17,186 nt of DNA from assembly GCA_903953195.1 (NCBI GenBank), contig CAJBIS010000023.1, positions 1 to 17,186 of the forward strand, given 5' to 3'. The first letter of the stretch is position 1. Each line of letters opens with the position of its first letter. The notes below the pieces were generated by a model. That model was not told the DNA's origin. It saw only the letters and a program-made list of their open reading frames with translations, and made no database searches. This document shows positions 1 to 7,319 of the stretch, piece by piece. This DNA is from an uncultured Actinomycetes bacterium (lineage in GTDB: Bacteria; Actinomycetota; Acidimicrobiia; Acidimicrobiales; Microtrichaceae). The translations under genes were made by a program, and so were the position numbers.

Positions 1-1620
1 GTCGGCACCGCCTGTTGCCACAGGTGCGGCTGCGGGTGCATCCACTCCGGGCGGAGGCTCGGCCGCTGCGGGTGCATCCACTCCGGGCGGAGGCTCTGTG
101 GCCGCCGGGCTCGGCGCGGGCGCCGGATCGACACCGGGTGGGGGTTCAGCCGCGGCGTTCGATGCGTCGACGACCGGTGTCGACTCGACGACAGGAGCCG
201 GAGCAGGCTCGGCAGCGGGAGCCGCCGCAGCCGCGGTCGCAGCGCCGCCTGCGAGCGAACCCCCGGTGACCTCCTCGCGCCCCGGGAGCTGCGCGAGCTG
301 GGCGCCGGTGACCGGGCCGCGCAGGTACGACATCGCCCAGCGGGACCCGAACTTCCTGGGCCCACCGCCCTTGGCCTGGTGGAGGAAGAACTGCCGCTTC
401 GCCAGGTCGGTGATCGCCCGGTCGAGCGTGCCGACGTCGACGGTGCCGGCCGCCGAGGACATGCCCTCGAGCAGGCGGGCCTTGTCGCGCTCGGTCTGGA
501 GCCGTCCCACCAGCCAGGTCCCGGCGTTCGACATCGACTTGTAGTCGAGGTCCACCGGGTTCTGGGTGGCGAGCACCATGCCGACGCCGAAGGCGCGGGC
601 CTGCTTGAGGATCGTGAGAATCGGCTGCTTCGTCGCGGGCTCGGCGGTGGGTGGCACGTACCCGGCGACCTCGTCGAGATACACCAGCGTGCGCAGCTGG
701 TCGGTGCCCGGCTGCGCCCGGAACCAGCGGATCACTGCGCCGAGCAGCCGGCTCACCGCGAGTTGCCGCTCGGCGTCGGACAGATGCGACAGGCACACGA
801 CGGCGAGGCTCGGTCGCCCGTCGGGGGAGCGAAGGAGCTGCTCGAGGTCGAGCGGAGCGCCCTCGGTCCACGCCTGGAAGCCGGGCGTCGCGAGCAGGCC
901 GTTCAGCTTCACGGCGAGCGCCGTGCGCTGCTTCGGCGGGATGACGGTGTCGAGTTCCATGACACCGAGCGTCCGCATGGGCGGCGTCTGGACCCGTGCG
1001 ACCAGCGTCGGCAGGTCGAGTTGCTCGCCGGCGGTCCACGCTGCGTGGATCAGGTTGGTCACCAGCAGGTGCTCGGGGCTCGCGAGCGGATCGCCGGTGA
1101 TGCCGACGAGGCCGAGCAGGCCGGATGTCACCGCCTGGATCTCGGTGATGCGGCTCTCCTCGTCGGTCGTCGCCGGAGCGGTGAGTGTGCCGACGATGTT
1201 GATCGGCGTCGCCGCGTTCGACCCCGGCGTGTACACGCCCATGCGCACCCCGGCTCGCAGCTGCGCGATGCGCTCCGGTCCGATGCCCCACTCGGCGAGG
1301 CCGTCGGTCCACTGCTGGGCCACCGCGGCGGCGTCCGACCCCTCGGGCACCCACGGGGCGAAGTCGTCGGGCGCCAGATCCGGGAACGTGAGCAACAGGT
1401 TGGTGAGGTCACCCTTCGGGTCGATCGCCAGCACGGGTACCCCGGACGACAGCACCTCCTCCATGAGGGCGACCGCCAGACCGGTCTTGCCCGAGCCGGT
1501 CATCCCCACGATCACGCCGTGGGTGCACAGGTCCGATGGGTCGAGCAGCACGGCCTCGCCGTTGCGCTTCCCGTCGTCGTCGAGTCGTTCACCGAGGTGC
1601 AGTCCGGAGCCATCAGCCAT
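1..1620 (-). CDS. HerA/DUF853-like P-loop ATPase, 3' end cut by window edge
   Basis: The first 540 codons of an additive-strand ASCE ATPase of the HerA/FtsK type are present; the stop lies beyond base 1. Visible motifs are a Walker A GMTGSGKT at residues 39-46, followed by the family's typical AIDPKGDL stretch at about 65-72, a Walker B YLDE near 312-316, and ATQNPVDLDYK further on, matching the HerA C-terminal region (YjgR-type proteins). The ATPase core ends near residue 450. After that comes a low-complexity Ala/Pro tail with repeats of EPPPGVDAPAAA. The family hydrolyses ATP, and some members move DNA, but the role here is unknown and no NurA nuclease gene is next to it. The ATG at 1620 has no clear Shine-Dalgarno; a -10-like CATCCT lies 6 nt upstream. 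The gene diverges from the small gene at 1821. Confidence 0.88.
   Translation of the reverse strand, partial: MADGSGLHLGERLDDDGKRNGEAVLLDPSDLCTHGVIVGMTGSGKTGLAVALMEEVLSSGVPVLAIDPKGDLTNLLLTFPDLAPDDFAPWVPEGSDAAAVAQQWTDGLAEWGIGPERIAQLRAGVRMGVYTPGSNAATPINIVGTLTAPATTDEESRITEIQAVTSGLLGLVGITGDPLASPEHLLVTNLIHAAWTAGEQLDLPTLVARVQTPPMRTLGVMELDTVIPPKQRTALAVKLNGLLATPGFQAWTEGAPLDLEQLLRSPDGRPSLAVVCLSHLSDAERQLAVSRLLGAVIRWFRAQPGTDQLRTLVYLDEVAGYVPPTAEPATKQPILTILKQARAFGVGMVLATQNPVDLDYKSMSNAGTWLVGRLQTERDKARLLEGMSSAAGTVDVGTLDRAITDLAKRQFFLHQAKGGGPRKFGSRWAMSYLRGPVTGAQLAQLPGREEVTGGSLAGGAATAAAAAPAAEPAPAPVVESTPVVDASNAAAEPPPGVDPAPAPSPAATEPPPGVDAPAAAEPPPGVDAPAAAPVATGGAD
31..96. repeat. Two 36-bp tandem units encoding the Pro/Ala tail
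   Basis: Bases 31-60 and 67-96 are identical over 30 bp, a period of 36 bp. Each unit encodes twelve residues, EPPPGVDAPAAA, in the ATPase gene read on the minus strand. A more diverged third copy lies near 121-156 (EPPPGVDPAPAP). Because 36 is a multiple of three, copy-number change would keep the reading frame. This is a coding minisatellite, not a CRISPR. Confidence 0.85.
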
Positions 1621-1820
1621 GCCGAGAGGATGCCATGTCGTGGGCGTGCCGCACGGCGTCACGTCGGCGCGATCGCACGACGGGACTCCTGTCAGCGCGC
1701 TGCGTGGCGGGGTGCGTGCGAAGCGCGCGGACGGCACGACACGGCACGGCGATGTGCCACACTCACTGCCGGTTGCCGGGGCGGTCCCGGGAATCGCGAT
1801 GACGTGAAAGGGAGACGATC
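1621..1820. promoter_or_regulatory. 200-bp divergent intergenic region
   Basis: This gap separates the minus-strand ATPase from the plus-strand small gene and must hold both promoters. On the minus side, CATCCT (1627-1632) sits 6 nt before the ATPase ATG. On the plus side no convincing -35/-10 pair could be picked out. A short direct repeat CGGCACG occurs twice around 1732-1747. No reading frame or strong hairpin is apparent. Confidence 0.4.
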
Positions 1821-1988
1821 ATGGGACTCGTCGACAAGGCGAAGGAACTGCTGGGCGATCACGCCGACGAGGCGAAGGGCGCCGTCGACGCCGCCGCCGA
1901 CAAGGCCAAGGAGCTCGCTCCGGATCAGGTCGACGGCATCGTCGACCAGGCGGCCGACAAGGCCAAGGACGTCATCGACGGGGCCTGA
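1821..1988 (+). CDS. Small helical protein resembling MT0933/Rv0909-type antitoxins
   Basis: A 55-residue protein starts at an ATG with a good ribosome binding site (AAAGGGAG, 1807-1814). The composition is almost entirely Lys, Ala, Asp, Glu, Val, Gly and Leu, with a recurring (V/A)DKAK(E/D) unit at residues 4-9, 26-31 and 45-50, and aromatic residues and cysteine are absent. This is the look of a short amphipathic helical protein. The opening MGLVDKAKELLGDHADEAKG closely resembles the mycobacterial MT0933-like antitoxin family. In Mycobacterium the Rv0909 antitoxin is paired with the toxin Rv0910. No toxin-like gene is adjacent here, so the name may not describe its job; a CsbD- or LEA-like stress role is an alternative. 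It is monocistronic, followed by a hairpin at 2008-2041. Confidence 0.8.
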   Translation: MGLVDKAKELLGDHADEAKGAVDAAADKAKELAPDQVDGIVDQAADKAKDVIDGA

Positions 1989-2007
1989 GGCCCGCCGATG
2001 GAGGTTC

Positions 2008-2041
2008 CGGAGCCCGCATCCTCTCGGGGGTGCGGGCTCCG
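2008..2041 (+). terminator. Strong hairpin after the antitoxin-like gene
   Basis: A perfect 11-bp stem, CGGAGCCCGCA (2008-2018) with TGCGGGCTCCG (2031-2041), encloses a 12-nt loop. It begins 20 nt after the stop at 1988. There is no U-tract, which is common in high-GC actinomycete terminators. It lies just before the ribosome binding site of the next gene, so it probably separates the two transcripts. Confidence 0.65.
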
Positions 2042-2068
2042 ACGCGTCCGAGGTGGGATCATGCCCGC

Positions 2069-2509
2069 ATGCCCACCACTCGAACGCGACGGCGTGCGGT
2101 GGCGGAGTTCATCCGTGATCGGCCCGGCGTGGTGATCGGCGTCGCGGTCGTCGCCGTGCTCGTCGGCGCGGCGTTCGTCGGCAAGTTCCTCGCGGACCGC
2201 AGCGCGGATGACGCATCCACGGCACGAGTCGCTGAGGTCACGGCGCTGCTCGACGGCGCGCGGCCCGAGCAGTTCCTGACCTACAACGCCGGGACCAGGG
2301 TTCCCGGGAGCAGTGCCGCCGGCGTGGCCGACCAGGCCGATCTCGTCAGCGTCGTCGCCTCGTCGGATCTGGCGTTCGTCCGGTTCCAGCCGGATGGCTG
2401 GTGGTCGGCGTTCGCTGAGCGATGCGTCGTCGCCGAGGTGCGGCCGGACGCCGTGGTGGTGCGGACCGAGAAGCGGGCGTGCGTGCGCGTCGAGCCACCA
2501 CGTTCGTGA
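2069..2509 (+). CDS. Small membrane-anchored protein of unknown function
   Basis: The product has 146 residues. A basic N-terminus (residues 1-18, many Arg) precedes one hydrophobic segment at about 19-41 (VVIGVAVVAVLVGAAFVGKF). A polar domain of about 100 residues follows, with two cysteines (in ERCVV and KRACVRV), probably outside the membrane. I recognise no family. The ATG at 2069 was chosen over an in-frame GTG at 2030, because 2030 lies inside the upstream hairpin and AGGTGGGA (2051-2058) is well placed for 2069. Another ATG at 2061 is in a different frame. The gene sits 65 bp ahead of ilvD, which appears to have its own promoter. Confidence 0.75.
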   Translation: MPTTRTRRRAVAEFIRDRPGVVIGVAVVAVLVGAAFVGKFLADRSADDASTARVAEVTALLDGARPEQFLTYNAGTRVPGSSAAGVADQADLVSVVASSDLAFVRFQPDGWWSAFAERCVVAEVRPDAVVVRTEKRACVRVEPPRS

Positions 2510-2560
2510 CGTTGGTGTCCGTCGTCGCGGGCTGATCTGCCGGGCCACGCGATCGGCCTC

Positions 2561-2574
2561 TAACCTGACCTGCC
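2561..2574 (+). promoter_or_regulatory. -10-like element placing ilvD on a near-leaderless mRNA
   Basis: TAACCT (2561-2566) ends 8 nt before the ilvD ATG, and no Shine-Dalgarno sequence lies between. A start point about 7 nt after the hexamer would give an mRNA with one or no untranslated bases. No clear -35 was found. Confidence 0.45.
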
Positions 2575-4263
2575 ATGTCCGACGAAGCCGACGACCTGAA
2601 GATCCGCTCCCACGACGTGACCGACTTCCCCTCGCGGGCACCGGCGCGGGCGATGCTGCGCGCCGTCGGCATGACCGACGACGACTTCGACAAGGCCCAG
2701 GTGGGTGTCGTGTCGTCGTGGAACGAGGTCACCCCCTGCAACATGCCCCTCGACCGGCTGGCGAAACGGGCGAAGGACGGAGTGCGCGCCGCGGGCGGGT
2801 TCCCGATCGAGTTCTGCACGATCGCGGTCTCGGACGGCATCTCGATGGGCCACGAGGGGATGCGGGCCTCGCTGGTGTCGCGCGAGGTGATCGCCGACTC
2901 CGTCGAGACCGTGATGCACGCCGAGCGGTTCGACGCCATGGTGACGTTCGCCGGCTGCGACAAGTCGTTGCCCGGCATGATGATGGCGGCGGCCCGGCTC
3001 AACCTGCCGGCGGTGTTCCTCTACGGCGGCTCGAAGCTTCCGGGCAACCACAACGGCCAGGTGCTCGACATCGTCAGCGTGTTCGAGGCGGTCGGCGCCC
3101 ACGCGCTCGGCACGATCGACGACGAGGAGCTGCACCACATCGAGGCGAACGCGTGCCCGACGATCGGGTCGTGCGCCGGGATGTTCACCGCCAACACCAT
3201 GGCGTCGGTCGGTGAGGCGCTCGGACTGTCGCTCCCGGGGTCCGCGTCTGCGCCTGCGGTCGACCGTCGCCGTGACGACTACGCGTACGCCTCGGGCACC
3301 GCAGTGCTCGAACTCCTGCGACAGAACATCCGGCCCCGCGACATCCTGACGAAGGGCGCGTTCGAGAACGCGATCGCCGTGGTGATGGCGCTCGGCGGTT
3401 CCACCAACGCCGTGCTGCACCTGCTGGCCATCGCTCACGAGGCGCGGGTCGACCTGCAGCTCGAGGACTTCAACAAGGTCGCGGCGCGTGTCCCACACAT
3501 CGCCGACACCAAGCCCGCAGGCAAGTACCACATGCTCGACGTCGACCGCATCGGCGGCGTCCCGGTGGTCATGGCCCTGCTGCTCGAGGCCGGACTGATC
3601 CACGGCGACGAGATCACGGTCACCGGCCACACGGTCGCCGAGAACCTCGCGATGATCGACCCGCCCGCTCCGGACGGCGAGGTCGTGCACCCGCTGTCGG
3701 ACCCGATCCACGACATCGGTGGCATCGCCGTGCTGCGCGGCTCACTCGCCCCGAACGGCGCCGTCGTGAAGGTCGCCGGCATCGAGTTCGACGAGTTCGA
3801 GGGCACGGCCCGCGTGTTCGACGGCGAGGACCGGGCCATGGAGGCGGTGCTCGCCGACCGCATCAACCCCGGTGACATCGTCGTGATCCGCTACGAGGGC
3901 CCCAAGGGCGGGCCGGGCATGCGCGAGATGCTCGCCATCACCGGTGCCATGAAGGGTGCCGGCCGCGGGACCGACGCGGCGCTCATCACCGACGGTCGCT
4001 TCTCGGGAGGCACCCACGGGTTCTGCATCGGTCACGTCGCCCCCGAGGCGGTCGACGGCGGTCCGATCGCGCTGGTCGAGGAGGGTGATCGCATCCGCAT
4101 CGACGTGCGCGCCCACACCATCGACCTCCTCGTCGACGACGCGACGCTCGCGGCCCGCCGCGCCGGATGGACGTGTCCGGAACCCCGCTACACCAGCGGT
4201 GTCCTGGCCAAGTACGCGGTGCTCGCGCAGGGTGCGGACAAGGGTGCGATCACCCTCCCGTGA
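2575..4263 (+). CDS. ilvD: Dihydroxy-acid dehydratase
   Basis: IlvD dehydrates 2,3-dihydroxyisovalerate and 2,3-dihydroxy-3-methylvalerate to the 2-keto acids, the third common step of valine/leucine/isoleucine synthesis, in the cytoplasm. The 562 residues match the usual family length. Cluster cysteines are visible at C55 (VTPCN), C128 (AGCDKS) and C200 (GSCAGM), with K130 in the position of the carbamylated, Mg-binding lysine. The GRFSGG motif, whose serine S477 is the proposed catalytic base, is intact. Three conserved cysteines suggest a [2Fe-2S] enzyme, as in mycobacteria and plants. The stop overlaps the GTG of the following ABC ATPase gene by four bases, suggesting translational coupling. 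Confidence 0.97.
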   Translation: MSDEADDLKIRSHDVTDFPSRAPARAMLRAVGMTDDDFDKAQVGVVSSWNEVTPCNMPLDRLAKRAKDGVRAAGGFPIEFCTIAVSDGISMGHEGMRASLVSREVIADSVETVMHAERFDAMVTFAGCDKSLPGMMMAAARLNLPAVFLYGGSKLPGNHNGQVLDIVSVFEAVGAHALGTIDDEELHHIEANACPTIGSCAGMFTANTMASVGEALGLSLPGSASAPAVDRRRDDYAYASGTAVLELLRQNIRPRDILTKGAFENAIAVVMALGGSTNAVLHLLAIAHEARVDLQLEDFNKVAARVPHIADTKPAGKYHMLDVDRIGGVPVVMALLLEAGLIHGDEITVTGHTVAENLAMIDPPAPDGEVVHPLSDPIHDIGGIAVLRGSLAPNGAVVKVAGIEFDEFEGTARVFDGEDRAMEAVLADRINPGDIVVIRYEGPKGGPGMREMLAITGAMKGAGRGTDAALITDGRFSGGTHGFCIGHVAPEAVDGGPIALVEEGDRIRIDVRAHTIDLLVDDATLAARRAGWTCPEPRYTSGVLAKYAVLAQGADKGAITLP

Positions 4264-5057
4264 CTGACGCCCCGGGGGACGGGCGACCGGCGCTGAGCGC
4301 ACGGGGCCTGAGCAAGCGGTTCGGTCCGCGGGTCGCGGTCGACGCGCTCGATCTGGACGTTCCCGCCGGCAGCTTCTTCGGCCTGGTGGGTCCGAACGGT
4401 TCGGGCAAGACGACGACGCTGCGGATGGCCGCCGGGCTGGAGCGGCCCGACGCCGGGCAGGTCTGGATCGCCGGGCACGACACGTGGGCCGACCCGGTCA
4501 CCGTGCACCAGCTGCTCGGCGTCGTTCCCGACCCCATGCACCTGTTCGACCGCCTCACGGCGTGGGAGTTCCTGGTGCATCTCGGCGAGCTGCGGGCGAT
4601 GGACCCCGAGGCGGTGCAGGTCCGGGCTGCGGAGTTGTTCTCGGTGCTCGGCATCGCAGATGACGCCACCAGCATGATCGGGGGCTACAGCCACGGCATG
4701 CGCAAGAAGACGGCGCTGGCCGCGGCGTTGTTGCACCGGCCGGCGGTGCTGCTGCTCGACGAACCCTTCGAGGGGGTCGACCCCGTCTCGGCCGTGACAG
4801 TCCGTGAACTGCTCGGCCGCTACCGATCGGCGGGCGGCACCGTCGTGTTCTCGAGCCACGTGATGGAGCTCGTCGAGCGCTCGTGCGACCACGTGGCGAT
4901 CATGACCGCAGGCCGCGTGCTCGCCGCCGGTTCGTTGGACGCCGTCCGCGGTGACGCCGCCAATCTCGAGGACGCCTTCATCTCACTCGTCGGGGCCGCG
5001 CCCACCGCGGCCGACCGGCTCGGATGGTTGGACGAACCGGGTGGTGCCCGCAGCTAG
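4260..5057 (+). CDS. ABC-2 type exporter ATP-binding subunit
   Basis: This 265-residue protein is a single ABC ATPase domain. It has Walker A GPNGSGKTT (44-52), a Q-loop region near 84-92 (GVVPDP, where the usual Gln is not obvious), a degenerate signature YSHGM (143-147) in place of LSGGQ, Walker B LLLLDEP (about 164-170) and a switch histidine in FSSHVME near 200. Such signatures are usual in exporters that act with separate ABC-2 permeases. The start chosen is the GTG overlapping the ilvD stop (GTGA). In-frame codons continue upstream inside ilvD, but the protein similarity begins with the residues just after this GTG. The partner permease follows with an overlap. The substrate is unknown. 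Confidence 0.92.
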   Translation: MTDAPGDGRPALSARGLSKRFGPRVAVDALDLDVPAGSFFGLVGPNGSGKTTTLRMAAGLERPDAGQVWIAGHDTWADPVTVHQLLGVVPDPMHLFDRLTAWEFLVHLGELRAMDPEAVQVRAAELFSVLGIADDATSMIGGYSHGMRKKTALAAALLHRPAVLLLDEPFEGVDPVSAVTVRELLGRYRSAGGTVVFSSHVMELVERSCDHVAIMTAGRVLAAGSLDAVRGDAANLEDAFISLVGAAPTAADRLGWLDEPGGARS

Positions 5058-6702
5058 CTCGCCGGGCCGACTCGGCCTCGGCGGTGCGGTGCGGGCGATC
5101 GTCTCGCTCAAGTGGACGCTGCTGCGCGGCGGATTCCGTGGCAACGCGCAACTGCGGTTCCAGACCGCGCTCTCGCTGATCTTCTCGACCGGCGCCGGAC
5201 TCTTCGCGCTGCTCGTCCTGGCCGGGCTGGGACGCGGATTCTCGAACGCGGCGTCGATCGTGGTGGTGCTCCTGCCCGTGATCGTCGCTGCGACCGGGCT
5301 GCTCGCCGCAGCGGCCGGCGTGGAGACGACGATCGACGTCCGCATGCTCGCGGCCCAGCCACTCGACACCGGTCAGCTCGCCACGGGCCTGCTGGCATCG
5401 GCCCTGGTGGGACCGCCGGCCATCGTCGGCGCGCTCTCCGGTGTCGGCCTGGCACTCGGGTTCGCCGGTGGCGGCCCCGTGTCGTGGCTGGTGCTCGCCG
5501 TGGCGATCGTCTGCTGGTGGGCGACGCTGTTGCTGGTGAGTCGCACGGCGGCGAACGTGCTCGGTGTGCTCGCCGCCGGGCGGTTCCGCCAGCTGGCCCA
5601 GATCCTCGCAGCGCTGGCAGCGGTCGCGCTGTGGTTGGTGCTGCAGATCGGCTCCCGGGTCACGGCCTCGTGGGGTGATGACCGCTGGAGTTCCGAGGCG
5701 GCACGCTGGGCGTGGACTCCGCCGGGTCAGATCGGCCGGGCCCTCGCCGTGGTGGCGGACCGGCCGGGCGCGGCGCTCGTGCACCTCGGGCTCGCCGCGC
5801 TCTGGTTGCCGGTGCTGGGCTGGATCCACGAGCTGACCGTCGGTCGACTGATCACCACGTCGCCGCGGGACGGCGGGTCGGGCCGGCCGGTCCGCTCCGG
5901 CCGGCGCGGTGTCCGCACCGGGCCGCTCGGGTGGCTGCCGAGGTCGACGGTGGGCGCGCTGGCGGCCCGGACGTTGCGCACGAAGTTCCGCAAACCCCGT
6001 GAGGCGGTCAACACGGTGGTGGCGCTGCTGCTCGGGATGGGCACGCTCGCGCTGCTCCCGCTGCTGGATTCGGTCGGTGGGGCGAGCGCGCTTCCCGTGG
6101 CGATCACCGACGGTCGTCTCGTGCTCACCGCCGGGCTGCTCCACTTCGCAGTGCTCTTCGAGGGCAACAACGCCTACGGCTACGACGGCGCGCCGCTCTG
6201 GTGGGAGGTCGGCGCCGGCGCCGACGGCATCCGCCTGAGCCGCAGCAAGGCGGTGTCGTCGTTGTCGGTCATGGCGCCGGCAGCGTTCGTGCTCGTCATC
6301 GTGTTGTCGTGGATGTCGGACGGCTGGGCGTGGCTGCCTGCCGGACTGTTGCTCGCCGCCGGGTCGGTGCTGCTGGCGACGGGCGCGTCGGTGTTCAGCG
6401 CAGCGCTCGCGCCGTTCGCGCTCCCCGACAGTCCGAACCCGCTGGCGGCCGGGGACACGGGCCAGGGGTGTCTGGCCGGTGCCGTGCTGCTCGGCGGCAT
6501 GGTCACCCTCACCGTGATCTCGCTCCCCATCGCCGCGGCCGTCGTCTGGGCATCGACGTCGGGGCCATCCACCACGACGTTGGTCTCCGCGGCGTCGCCG
6601 GTCGTGGGGCTGATCGTGCTCGCGGCGGGACTGCGGGCCGCACGGGCGCTGCTGCACCGGCGTGAGGCCGAGCTCGTTCGCAAGGTCAGCCCGGGCCGCT
6701 GA
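5041..6702 (+). CDS. ABC transporter permease, multi-spanning
   Basis: The protein has about 553 residues and many hydrophobic segments, for example around 48-65, 71-92, 115-140 and 147-165, then more in the C-terminal half. Two similar halves appear to surround a basic, Arg/Gly-rich cytoplasmic loop near 280-320. The motif NAYGYDGAPLWWEV, about two thirds through, resembles the N-(A/F)-x-G-x-DG element I know from actinobacterial ABC-2 permeases. The start is uncertain. GTG codons at 5041, 5044 and 5089 are in frame; 5041 overlaps the ATPase gene by 17 bases. The longer frame back to ATG 4951 lies deep in the ATPase gene. Together with 4260-5057 it should form one exporter, co-transcribed with ilvD. 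Confidence 0.85.
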   Translation: MVPAASSPGRLGLGGAVRAIVSLKWTLLRGGFRGNAQLRFQTALSLIFSTGAGLFALLVLAGLGRGFSNAASIVVVLLPVIVAATGLLAAAAGVETTIDVRMLAAQPLDTGQLATGLLASALVGPPAIVGALSGVGLALGFAGGGPVSWLVLAVAIVCWWATLLLVSRTAANVLGVLAAGRFRQLAQILAALAAVALWLVLQIGSRVTASWGDDRWSSEAARWAWTPPGQIGRALAVVADRPGAALVHLGLAALWLPVLGWIHELTVGRLITTSPRDGGSGRPVRSGRRGVRTGPLGWLPRSTVGALAARTLRTKFRKPREAVNTVVALLLGMGTLALLPLLDSVGGASALPVAITDGRLVLTAGLLHFAVLFEGNNAYGYDGAPLWWEVGAGADGIRLSRSKAVSSLSVMAPAAFVLVIVLSWMSDGWAWLPAGLLLAAGSVLLATGASVFSAALAPFALPDSPNPLAAGDTGQGCLAGAVLLGGMVTLTVISLPIAAAVVWASTSGPSTTTLVSAASPVVGLIVLAAGLRAARALLHRREAELVRKVSPGR

Positions 6703-6719
6703 GCCGCCCTCGTCTCAGC
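6698..6719. terminator. Short hairpin between convergent stops
   Basis: GCTGAG (6698-6703) and CTCAGC (6714-6719) form a 6-bp stem with a 10-nt loop. It spans the stop codons of the permease gene and the facing nucleotidyltransferase gene. It could serve both directions, but it is short and has no U-tract. Confidence 0.3.
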
Positions 6720-7224
6720 CGGCGCCGTCCGGTGGCGGCGATGCCGCCCAGTCGTGTCGCCCGTCCCGGACGGCGGTGGCCGACACCTCGGCGATGTGGT
6801 CCGGCACGTCGAGGCGGAACTCGCTCGGTGTCGTCCACCCGCGTCGTGGCGCCACGGCCACCCGCGGGAGCGCCGCCACGGCGGCATCTCGGGCGTCGGC
6901 ATCGCCGTCGTACCAGGCGGGATCGATGACCTGAGCCCACTTGTCGGCGCCCATCACCACGGCGTCGTAGCCACGGGCGATGTCGGCCAGCAGCCGGGCG
7001 TCGACCACCACGACGGCCAGGTGCGGCCGATGGCCGATGGTCGCTGAGATCTCGGCGACGCGACGATCCACCGTGTCGTCGTCGAGATGCTCCTTGCCGA
7101 GGGCGCGCCGCGAGATCGCCAGATCGAGCCGGGTGAGGCCGAGCTGGTCGATGGCGGCATCGGCGACCGCCAGATGGGCGATCGTCAGCGGGTCAAAGGT
7201 TCCCGGGTACACACCGAACGCCAT
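6715..7224 (-). CDS. Cytidylyltransferase-like / NadD-like nucleotidyltransferase
   Basis: The 169-residue protein belongs to the nucleotidyltransferase alpha/beta phosphodiesterase superfamily. It begins with GVYPGTFDPLTIAHL (residues 4-18), where T14-I-A-H17 is the (H/T)xxH nucleotide-binding motif. It ends with the VSATAVR element (147-153), equivalent to ISxTxxR. A central MGADKW resembles the GAD segment of NadD. The family transfers AMP or CMP to substrates such as nicotinate mononucleotide or phosphopantetheine. The exact substrate is not clear, and the protein is shorter than many NadD enzymes. The ATG at 7224 was chosen because the conserved N-terminus starts there; the frame continues upstream as Arg-rich nonsense. 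It diverges from a Nudix gene, another nucleotide-active enzyme. Confidence 0.85.
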   Translation of the reverse strand: MAFGVYPGTFDPLTIAHLAVADAAIDQLGLTRLDLAISRRALGKEHLDDDTVDRRVAEISATIGHRPHLAVVVVDARLLADIARGYDAVVMGADKWAQVIDPAWYDGDADARDAAVAALPRVAVAPRRGWTTPSEFRLDVPDHIAEVSATAVRDGRHDWAASPPPDGAG

Positions 7225-7319
7225 GGCCCCAGCTTCGCAGGCGATCCTGCTCGTGCCACGGTCCTGCTCGTGCCACGGTCCTGCTCGTGCCACGGTCCTG
7301 CTCGTGCCACGATGTCGCC
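7225..7319. promoter_or_regulatory. Divergent promoter region carrying the repeat array
   Basis: Both genes must start transcription within these 95 bp or inside the repeats. Neither start has a good Shine-Dalgarno. Minus-strand GAAGCT (7231-7236) ends 6 nt before the ATG at 7224, and plus-strand CACGAT (7308-7313) ends 6 nt before the GTG at 7320. These fit short or leaderless transcripts. The repeated CGTG-N-CACG dyads could be binding sites for a regulator of both genes. Confidence 0.4.
7246..7313. repeat. Four tandem 17-bp repeats between divergent genes
   Basis: The unit CCTGCTCGTGCCACGGT occurs head to tail at 7246-7262, 7263-7279, 7280-7296 and 7297-7313. The first three are identical. 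The fourth differs at base 16 (G to A), giving CACGAT, a possible -10 element for the Nudix gene. Each unit contains the dyad CGTGCCACG (CGTG-N-CACG), so four dyads recur every 17 bp. The array fills most of the 95 bp between the two start codons. Confidence 0.92.

Noticed and set aside
146..1354. 402-codon minus-strand frame in the ATPase region
   Set aside because: It is the wrong frame of the ATPase gene: Arg-rich nonsense, while the frame from 1620 shows intact Walker A and B motifs.
379..2118. 579-codon plus-strand frame spanning the ATPase gene, the intergenic region and the small gene
   Set aside because: It crosses a clear ATPase gene in antisense and the antitoxin-like gene in another frame, and it has no protein-like composition.
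2560..3711. 383-codon minus-strand frame opposite ilvD
   Set aside because: Antisense to ilvD, whose catalytic motifs are all intact. The His/Arg/Val-rich product has no domain.
4978..6657. 559-codon open frame on the minus strand opposite the permease gene
   Set aside because: The translation is Arg/Gln/His-rich low-complexity sequence with no motif, and the opposite strand encodes a recognisable membrane protein.
7246..7313. CRISPR array
   Set aside because: The 17-bp repeats are contiguous with no spacers and no cas genes are nearby.
7287..7319. N-terminal extension of the Nudix protein (MPRSCSCHDVA)
   Set aside because: These residues are translated repeat DNA. Similarity to YfcD-type proteins begins at the GTG at 7320.
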